Position numbers and translations under genes: made by a program. From the NCBI GenBank assembly GCA_021234155.1, contig JAJEKV010000049.1:8530036-8594035 (forward strand): a stretch of DNA of 64,000 nucleotides, in the 5' to 3' direction. Under the pieces are notes generated by a model that saw only the letters and a program-made list of their open reading frames with translations, had not been told where the DNA came from and did not search any database. Positions 57,613 to 64,000 of the stretch are shown here, in pieces. Numbering within the stretch: the first letter of the stretch is position 1; each line of letters starts with the position of its first letter. This stretch comes from Isoetes taiwanensis (Eukaryota > Streptophyta > Lycopodiopsida > Isoetales > Isoetaceae).

Positions 57613-57636
57613 AGACACCCTAGCTTTCTTTTACCC
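57613..57636 (-). repeat. Right TIR of the 9.1-kb transposon
   Basis: 24 bp, reverse complement of 48545-48568; followed by ATGA. Confidence 0.95.
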
Positions 57637-57801
57637 ATGAACTTGAGTTTACTGGTTGCAGCGCCTTTAGCTACCAATGTTCCTCCACAGATAGCTTCAT
57701 CCGCTGCTTCATCAATTAGTCCTAGTGTTTTGCTTTTACAGCACCGACCGGCACCTGAGTTTGATACCCAGATACAGGATGCTACAGGGCCAAGCTCTTA
57801 G
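57637..57801 (+). pseudogene. Giant Gypsy element ORF B, last part
   Basis: After the second ATGA the frame of 47296-48544 continues for 53 codons (Ala/Ser/Pro-rich, ending DTQIQDATGPSS) to TAG at 57799-57801. It has no start of its own and makes sense only as the tail of ORF B. A 3'-UTR-like AT-rich spacer follows to about 57960. Confidence 0.8.
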
Positions 57802-57966
57802 TTAATTATATTGTATATTGTAGAGTATAGCCTTTGGGCTACTCCACCATATGTAATCCTGTGTTGATGTTCTTCTATGCATTTTTGGAATACAATCAAA
57901 TTGTCTTTTTCCTACAATACTTGTCTTTCTCTTTTAGAGTTTGAAGTATAAGGAATCATTCAGTTA

Positions 57967-58455
57967 TTGTACATTCATTCTTGTCGTCTTACAGACGATG
58001 AAGTGGAGGAGAACGAAGATGAAATACCTGAAGAACTACGACAAGGGGACGAGCCACCACCCGAGCAGGGCTATGAAGAAGAGGATGGAGAGTATGAAGA
58101 GGATGATGACGATTATGAGGAAGAGGAACCAGAGGATGAAGGCGAGCCCTATGATCCCATTAAGGGTTTTGAAATTGTTAATATCCTTCGTGAGCACGCC
58201 TTCGAGCATCTGCAGCAGACACTCCGTCGTACGCGGAACTATTGGGATATGACGAAACGGGAAGCCTTTGTAGATGCAAATGATCATCTCTGGCAGATCT
58301 TCTATGCACTTCGGGACCTCTTCAACTTGCTGATCATTAGTCCTACTTTGGATTACCAATATGAGATCATTCAGGCGTGGGCTCGGTATAAAGTCGTCAG
58401 GGCAGTGCGGGAGAGTATTCGTTACTCCATTCTGTACCCCTTCACGCAGCCCTAG
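57967..58455 (+). CDS. Giant Gypsy element ORF C, acidic protein
   Basis: The frame has a strongly acidic stretch (EEDGEYEEDDDDYEEEEPED) then a compact helical part (NILREHAFEHLQQTLRRTRN, WDMTKREAFVDANDHLWQIF), ending at TAG 58453. No ATG precedes the acidic part closely, and TCGTCTTACAG at 57985-57996 is a good intron acceptor, so it is probably an internal exon spliced from upstream. Acidic regions of this kind are common in histone-binding proteins, which is noteworthy next to an H3-like ORF, but the link is speculation. The ORF is intact. Confidence 0.55.
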   Translation: MYIHSCRLTDDEVEENEDEIPEELRQGDEPPPEQGYEEEDGEYEEDDDDYEEEEPEDEGEPYDPIKGFEIVNILREHAFEHLQQTLRRTRNYWDMTKREAFVDANDHLWQIFYALRDLFNLLIISPTLDYQYEIIQAWARYKVVRAVRESIRYSILYPFTQP

Positions 58456-58789
58456 GCCTGATCTCCACAGTCTTTTCTTGTCTATGTGTGCCTTTACTTA
58501 TATTGTTTGTACATAACTCTCAAGTTTTGTGATGTACACCCGCAAGTTGTGTTGTAACCATCTTTTATTGTAACACTCCTTTGATGTAACCATGACTTTG
58601 TCTTCGTAATAAAACTGTTTTCTTTAATTCTGTTTTGTTGTGCTATTATTGTTATTGGCTGTCTACTTCTTGTTATCACAAGTGGGATGAGTTTGCTTAT
58701 CTTTCTCCTCTTCCTGTTTAGACGGTGCACGCCCATGGGCGACACCCGTTCAACCGGGCCGTCTTACCCCGGAACAGGAGCTTATAATT

Positions 58790-60028
58790 ATGAAATGCCA
58801 GCTCACCGAGCTCCAAGCCTATGTGTTGAACACCAGCCCTCCGCAGTTCGCAGCTGAAAATGGACCGGAGTTACCGCCATTACCGCCGAGTCCACCACCC
58901 GAGCAACCACCCGCACCGGCACCAGCGCCCGTGCCTGTACAGAGCAAACACCATGCCAAGCAACGTAGAAGCTCTTCTAGCGAGAGTGCCACGTCTTCAC
59001 AGATCGACACCTCTGAATCGTTGGAGTCATCCGTCTCGTCAGGTCACCATGCCAAGAAGGATAAGGAATACCGCAAGACCGTGGACACAGCTATTACCAG
59101 CATATGGAAGAACAGGAAATTAGCCCAGTTTGATGGTAAGTCTAGGGGAGGCTTAAATGCGGAATCTTGATTAGACGAGATGAAAGAATTTGGAAAATCA
59201 TATGGTATGACTGAGAAAGATACAGGGAAGGTTGCCACCACCAACCTCACAGGTGCAGCTAGGATTTGGTGGAAGGGTTATGCTAGGGCCAAACATTTGG
59301 ACAGGAGCAGGTGCAAGTTTAAGAAATTTGCAAAGGCTTTTAAGTCGCACTATGTGCCACGTGCACACAAGTGCCAACAGATACAGACTTTCTATAGGTT
59401 GGAGCAGAAAGGCATGTCAGTTCAAGCCTATACTGATGAGTTCATGCGCTTGAGGCTATATGTACTGGGTATGAATGAGAAGAGGACAATGGAAGGTTAT
59501 ATTGAAGGGTTGGCACCATCAATTAAACGAATGGTAAAGGCCATAGACCCAAAATCTGTTGCGGAGGCCGAGGCTAAGGCATTAAGCCTCGAGGAGGACA
59601 TACCAAAGAACCCGTATCAGCGGCCCGCCTCCTATTCTCAGCCTCGCCCTTACCCACCGTATAAGCCTCGTTCTCCAAGTCCTGGGGCCTCTCAGCAAAA
59701 CTCGTATGGCCGACAGGATAAGAAAGTCACCTTTAATGTGCCAGACAAGCCGAATAATATGGGTAGCTCAATTCGAGACCTCTTACAGTCTATTCCTAAA
59801 GAGGCTCGAGAACAGCTCCGCAAAGATAAGGCATGTTTCAGATGTATGCGGCCCGGGCACATGATGCAGAACTGCCCTTATGTCACACAAACCGCTCAGC
59901 TGGCAATGGCCGACCTCGATTGGGACGATCTCGAGTCTTCACCACTTGTTGACGAGGAGGCCCACGAGTACATTCACGGTGCGTCTCATATTTTTGCAGC
60001 TATTGAAACTGGCAATGCTGAAAGTTAG
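58790..60028 (+). pseudogene. Ty3/Gypsy gag with CCHC knuckle, one internal stop
   Basis: The frame runs from MKCQLTELQAYVLNTSPPQF through a Pro-rich stretch, Ser-rich linker and a TGA at 59168-59170 (AES*LDEM, Trp expected), then GAARIWWKGYARAKH, KAFKSHYVPRAHKCQQIQTF, RLEQKGMSVQAYTDEFMRLR, the gag capsid core. The zinc knuckle is CFRCMRPGHMMQNC (C-X2-C-X4-H-X4-C) at about 59836-59877. A TAG at 60026-60028 (AES*PAVI, Gln expected) separates gag from protease in the same frame. Gag forms the particle and binds element RNA. Both stops are explained by single transitions. A pyrimidine tract with TTTAG at 58718-58722 may be a splice acceptor. Confidence 0.88.
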
Positions 60029-61990
60029 CCTGCCGTTATTTCTGCTATAGGCCAGGTAGACAGTAAACCTTTTGTTATTCTTATGGATACGGGTAGTACC
60101 CATAATTTTGCTTCTCCCAGAATGGCCCAGGTATTGAAACTTGAGACCTTGAGATCCAGACCGAGACCAGTGACCTTAGCCAGTGGTAAGATCAGACATA
60201 CAAATGGCCGTCGCATTAACCTCAATATGCAGTTGCCAGGTGCACCAGTTACATTAGGGGCCGAGCTAATGGATATCGGCAAATATGACCTTATTGTTGG
60301 CATGGAGTTCTTGGCATCTGCTAAAGCCAATATAGACTGCGAAAAATGGGAAGTGACCTTCAACGCAGCTAATGGAGCCCGAGTAACTATTAAAGGTGAT
60401 CCATTAAACCCAATTATGCAGTCCACCTCTATCAAACAGTTAGATAAGGCTACACGCAAGGATAAGATACTTTGCGTTATCAGACTTGCCTCCATTGAGT
60501 CGGATGCTAAACAGAGGGAGGTAGTCGATGCATTGCCAGAGAACATTGCCAATCTTCTCAGAGAGTTCAAGGACCTTTTCCCAGATGAGATCCAGAAGCT
60601 TCCTCCTTTCAGAGGGGTGGAGTGTGAAATAGCTTTGGAACCAGGTACTAAGCCTATCAGCAAGGCGTCGTACCGCATGAGTCCTCCCGAGTTGGCTGAG
60701 CTTAAGAAGCAACTCCAGGAGCTATTGAACCTAGGGTTCATTCGGCCTAGTGTTTCACCTTTTGGTGCTCCTATTCTCTTTGTTAAGAAGAAGGATGGCT
60801 CATGAGGATGTGCATTGACTACAGGCAGCTCAACAAGCATACGATCAAGAATCGCTATGCCTTACCTAGAGCAGATGATCTTATGAACCAATTGCAAATG
60901 GCAAAATTTTCTCAAAGATTGACTTACGCTCCGGGTATCATCAGATAAGAATTAAAGAGGAAGACATCCATAAATCTGCCTTTCGTACTAGATACGGGCA
61001 TTATGAATTCACAGTTATGCCTTTTGGCTTGACTAACGCTCCCGCTACCTTTATGCGGTTGATGAATGATGTCTTCCGAGAGTACTTGGATGATTTTGTG
61101 GTTATTTTCTTTGACGACATTCTCATCTATAGTAAAACCCTTGAGGAGCATGAGAAGCATCTTCGGATGGCCTTGCAGAAACTGAGGCATCATCAGCTCT
61201 TTGCAATGTTCTCTAAGTGTAAGCTTGCCATACCAAAGGTGGATTATTTGGGCCATGTGATTTCGGCCGAGGGAATTGCTACAGATACAGCAAAGATAGA
61301 GGCAGTCAAGGATTGGCCTATTCCAGGTAATGTTTCAGAGGTAAGGAGTTTTTTGGGCTTGGCAGAATATTACAGGAAGTTTGTCAAAGATTTTGCCAAG
61401 ATTGCAGGGCCTCTCACAGACCTTACAAAACATGAGAAAGTGAAGGATTGGGTAGAACACTGGAAGACGAAGGTCCAGGCAAGTTTTCAGAAACTTAAGG
61501 ATGCCTTGACTTCAGCACTAGTCCTCACATTGCCGGACCCAGAGAAAGATAAGTTAGTAGCAACAGATGCCAGTAAAATTGCTATCGGGGGAGCCCTAAT
61601 GCAGGAAGAGCGGGTTATTGCGTACGATTCTAAGAAGATGAATGAAACAGAACAGCGATACCCCACCCATGATCAGGAATTGTTGGCAGTTGTGCGCGCT
61701 TTGCGTATATGGAGACACTACCTTCTTGGTAGGAGATTCCCGCTAGATACGGATCATCACCAGAGTCTCCATTATCTTTCTACCCAGCCAAATCTCAACC
61801 TTCGTCAGAGAAGATGGATGGAATTTCTCGAGGAGTATGAGTTTGAGATTATGTCATTAGGGCGGATTTGGGGTCTGAAAATGGCCTCCTATCAGCCATT
61901 CCACGTCATATTTCCGCTCCTTTTTCCCATGCCACCTAGGATACCAAAATCTCATCATTACAGATTTACTTGGAATATTCTCCCGGAATA
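60029..61990 (+). pseudogene. Ty3/Gypsy protease, reverse transcriptase and RNase H, truncated before integrase
   Basis: Protease: FVILMDTGSTHNFAS (catalytic DTGS, about 60080-60115). RT: a pre-RT linker with PLKGVEC-like and PISKASYRMSPPELAELKKQ, FIRPSVSPFGAPILFVKKKDGS, then a one-base deletion at about 60803 producing TGA. In the next frame come [59 protein letters not shown] (FFDD where Y/F-[IV]-DD is expected), [10 protein letters not shown] and [20 protein letters not shown]. RNase [53 protein letters not shown]. After 61855 a frameshift follows, then similarity ends near 61990. Integrase is absent. These enzymes copy element RNA to DNA. Confidence 0.9.
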
Positions 61991-64000
61991 AGGGGGATCG
62001 CGCATTCATGGCGCCATATGTATTTAATTCTGTTAGTTGTCGAACAGACATCGATGCAATACGTATTTCTAAAAGCCACTTGCATTATAGCATACCGCAA
62101 CTCATGATGGTGTTCTTGGTTTGTCGATACCAAGCGTCGCGGCGTCCCATTCTTGGCGCTTATTTTCATTTAGAGGCCATGGCCATACAAGCTCCGCCTT
62201 CCACATTTCAAAATTTGAATGTGTAGGTTGAAGCTTTGTATCGAACTTTCATTTCGAGGCGCCGGCAAAGGCGCTTATATGGGTGGTTCACATGGAGAAG
62301 TTTAGGCCCTCCGAAAGTTCTCAAGTGAGTCGGATCGATTAAAAAATTCAGCCGCATCAGCCACGCAAGTTGGATCTTCCGAGGGCTGATTTTCCAAAAC
62401 GGGGCTGAATTTTTTTTTTGCCTCAGCCCAAGTTCCCAGGTTTTAAGCCGTAGCTTCACGCAGTTCGTCCATGTGAACCCAAAGATTAACCGATCTTTAC
62501 TTCATCCCAATACAGGCTTCCCGCCCCCTACAATTCGAAATTTGAATTTGCTTAATGTATAAAAGCATGGATTGTAGGAGAATGGACTTTTTGATTTCCA
62601 TATGCACGTTGCAAATTTCAAAAACGAGGTTAGTACGGACGTTCGGCTCACATGAAGCGAATTTTGCTGGGGCATACAAATTGTACACCTTCATTTCGCG
62701 CTGTGCGATCCACGTAGTATGGAAGCTCCAAATGATGTGTAGATAAGGATCCAACTGACTCACGAATATGCTCCAGTCTTCAATCGCAAAAAAAGGAGGT
62801 CTAAAAAATAAGAACTTAGACCTCGACGTGTTGCGTCTTGCAGGCTCAAAAAGTGTCGACATCTGGGCGGATGGCAGTTTATATCCATTGGATCTGTTGA
62901 GTGGCAAGAAACCGTCATTTTGGGACGTTTCAAGTTTAGTCCAATTTTGTGGTGACGGTAACTCTGGCCTCTTGGGATATTGTGAGAGATTGAGAGAGGA
63001 TGAAGGCATTCAGAATCGAATACAGTTCCTTGAGATGAGCTGCTTCCGATAAGGAAGGGGAAATGTCCGTGAAGATGCTAATAAATGACATTATACTTTG
63101 CAATGCGAAGGGTTTATACATTCTTGAAGTACAAAGGTTATGGTGTTTGTGTTTAGATACCTCTAATACAAGAAGTCTTTGACTACTTTTCACAATAGAT
63201 TCCTTTAAAAATCTATTGCTATTTAAATTATAGCAAAAATGAGTCTTGAAACTCTTTAAGTAGTAGAAGAACTCTTTGACTAGTTATCCATTTGATGACC
63301 ATTTTTTAAGAAAATATGATATGTCACATTCTTATATGCAAACATTCATAAAATTTATGAACATTGAAGGTCAAAGCCATCCTTGTTTAAAGAGGATCAT
63401 ATGATGCGAAATCTTCATGCGCAGAAGTAATTGCATATAAGAAATTCGCCTGGTGTGATCCTTGCGTAAAAAAGTAAATAGAAACACAAATATTGAACTT
63501 ACAACTTAGCGTAAACAAATAGTATTTTAATAAACCAACACTTTACATACTAACACTTTATACTTTAAATAAGATATTTCTTTCTTTCCTTTTACTTGAA
63601 AGCTTTTGTTTTTCAAGATGGATCACACCAAGCGAATAATACACATGCAAAAAAAAGGGACACACTAAATTCGCATGGTGTGATCCACTTTCTTATTTGT
63701 TGTCAAATTAAAATTAAACACAACTACCCCTTCTCATTTAATGCTTTACCACCCCAAGTGCATAAAGTTATTAGTCCTTTTCAAAGAGCATATCTTTTTT
63801 TAAGAAGGATCACATCAAGCATCCTATTTGCATCTAAAATACTTCACCAACTCTAGTAGTACATAAAGTTATTAGCATTTTTCAAAAAGCAAACACTTTA
63901 TCAATAAATGAGCACGTCACATATCCACACTTAACTTCAAATAAGACACATATATATTTCTTTTATTAAAAGATAATCAAAGTAATTTTACTATAGGAAG
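61991..64000. other. Intergenic; small inverted repeats only
   Basis: No gene is recognised. GGTTCACATGGA at 62284-62296 and its reverse complement at about 62470-62482 bracket a 200-bp GC-richer segment that may be a small MITE-like element. Further right, TGGTGTGATCC/GGATCACACCA occurs in both orientations at about 63450, 63621 and 63675, with a variant near 63808. The last kilobase is very AT-rich. Confidence 0.45.

Larger units (their letters stand above)
48545..57636. mobile_element. 9,092-bp TIR DNA transposon, autonomous-type, unassigned superfamily
   Basis: The ends are 24-bp perfect TIRs starting GGGTAAAAGAAAGCTAGGG. Direct repeats ATGA (48541-48544 and 57637-57640) give a 4-bp target duplication. 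Removing the element plus one ATGA joins the host ORF in frame, with the downstream coding continuing 53 codons to a natural stop, which independently confirms both ends. Inside are a plus-strand transposase-like gene from the left end, a triplicated repeat, and a minus-strand Ulp1-like protease gene from the right end (convergent). An Ulp1 partner is known in some MULE and CACTA elements, but their target duplications are 9-11 bp and 3 bp. Confidence 0.92.
43516..61990 (+). mobile_element. Giant Ty3/Gypsy retrotransposon, truncated, with extra ORFs before gag
   Basis: Order: 5' LTR (43516-45042), primer-binding site (45044-45055), leader with a doubled repeat, ORF A (45608-46219), coiled-coil/histone H3-like ORF (to 46982), a third ORF split by a 9.1-kb transposon, an acidic ORF (57967-58455), gag (58790-60025), protease, RT and RNase H to about 61860. 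Similarity then degrades and integrase and the 3' LTR are missing from the window. Without the nested transposon the remaining part is about 9.4 kb. Spacers before 57997 and 58722 end in pyrimidine-rich tracts followed by AG, so the ORFs may be joined by splicing. Extra ORFs upstream of gag recall the Ogre/Tat lineage; lineage assignment is inference. Confidence 0.75.

Noticed and set aside
48545-57636. Calling the 9.1-kb element a MULE or CACTA because of its Ulp1-like gene
   Set aside because: The 4-bp target duplication, lack of CACTA ends, and a transposase pattern unlike either; the Ulp1 partner alone is not diagnostic.
60025-60840. 271-residue minus-strand ORF
   Set aside because: Antisense shadow of the Gypsy protease and reverse transcriptase, which have clear motifs on the plus strand.
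1-64000. CRISPR arrays, bacterial operons, riboswitches, rRNA
   Set aside because: None seen; repeats are plant-type tandem, inverted or transposon ends, and genes have spliceosomal introns.

Overview
The window is plant nuclear DNA: a gene-poor, transposon-dense stretch with spliceosomal introns, a large intronless pentatricopeptide (PPR) gene, an ARM-repeat membrane-protein gene, an HSP110-type Hsp70 pseudogene, and layers of nested mobile elements. PPR style, element diversity and low gene density suggest a land plant with a large genome, perhaps a fern or other seed-free vascular plant. That placement is inference; nothing here fixes the species.

Layout. (1) 1-16.3 kb: two copies of a minus-strand ARM-repeat membrane-protein gene (a broken one cut by the window edge, and a nearly intact one at 13.85-16.13 kb) lie either side of a PPR gene, a palindromic Copia fragment, a tandem repeat, a kinase-like scrap and an HSP110 pseudogene. 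(2) 16.4-19.7 kb: an element with inverted ends carrying a decayed intron-containing tyrosine-recombinase gene of Crypton type. (3) 19.9-29 kb: a four-level nest. A Rep-like (putative HUH endonuclease) gene is split by an L1-type LINE. That LINE is split by a second LINE on the opposite strand, which is itself split by a repeat-bearing insertion. (4) 29-42 kb: mostly non-coding sequence with an LTR-element start, a 193-bp-arm foldback repeat, a 769-bp MITE with 28-bp terminal inverted repeats (TIRs), a Copia gag scrap and a tRNA-like SINE head. (5) 42.2-62 kb: a gag scrap and a LINE fragment cut by the 5' LTR of a very large Ty3/Gypsy element. This has a primer-binding site, three extra ORFs ahead of gag (one ending in a complete histone H3-like fold), then gag, protease, RT and RNase H, and is truncated before integrase.

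Inserted in one of the extra ORFs is a 9,092-bp DNA transposon (48,545-57,636) with 24-bp perfect TIRs and a 4-bp target duplication. Removing it restores the host ORF in frame. It encodes a DDE-type transposase-like protein on one strand and an Ulp1 (C48)-like protease gene on the other. Its TIRs resemble those of the 769-bp MITE ten kilobases away, which also has a 4-bp duplication, so the two look like the autonomous and non-autonomous members of one family that I cannot place in a named superfamily.

Few genes look functional. The PPR gene is the best candidate, and the 13.85-16.13 kb ARM gene has a single homopolymer frameshift. Nearly everything else carries stops, frameshifts or truncations, many of the stops being explicable as C-to-T changes at methylatable sites.
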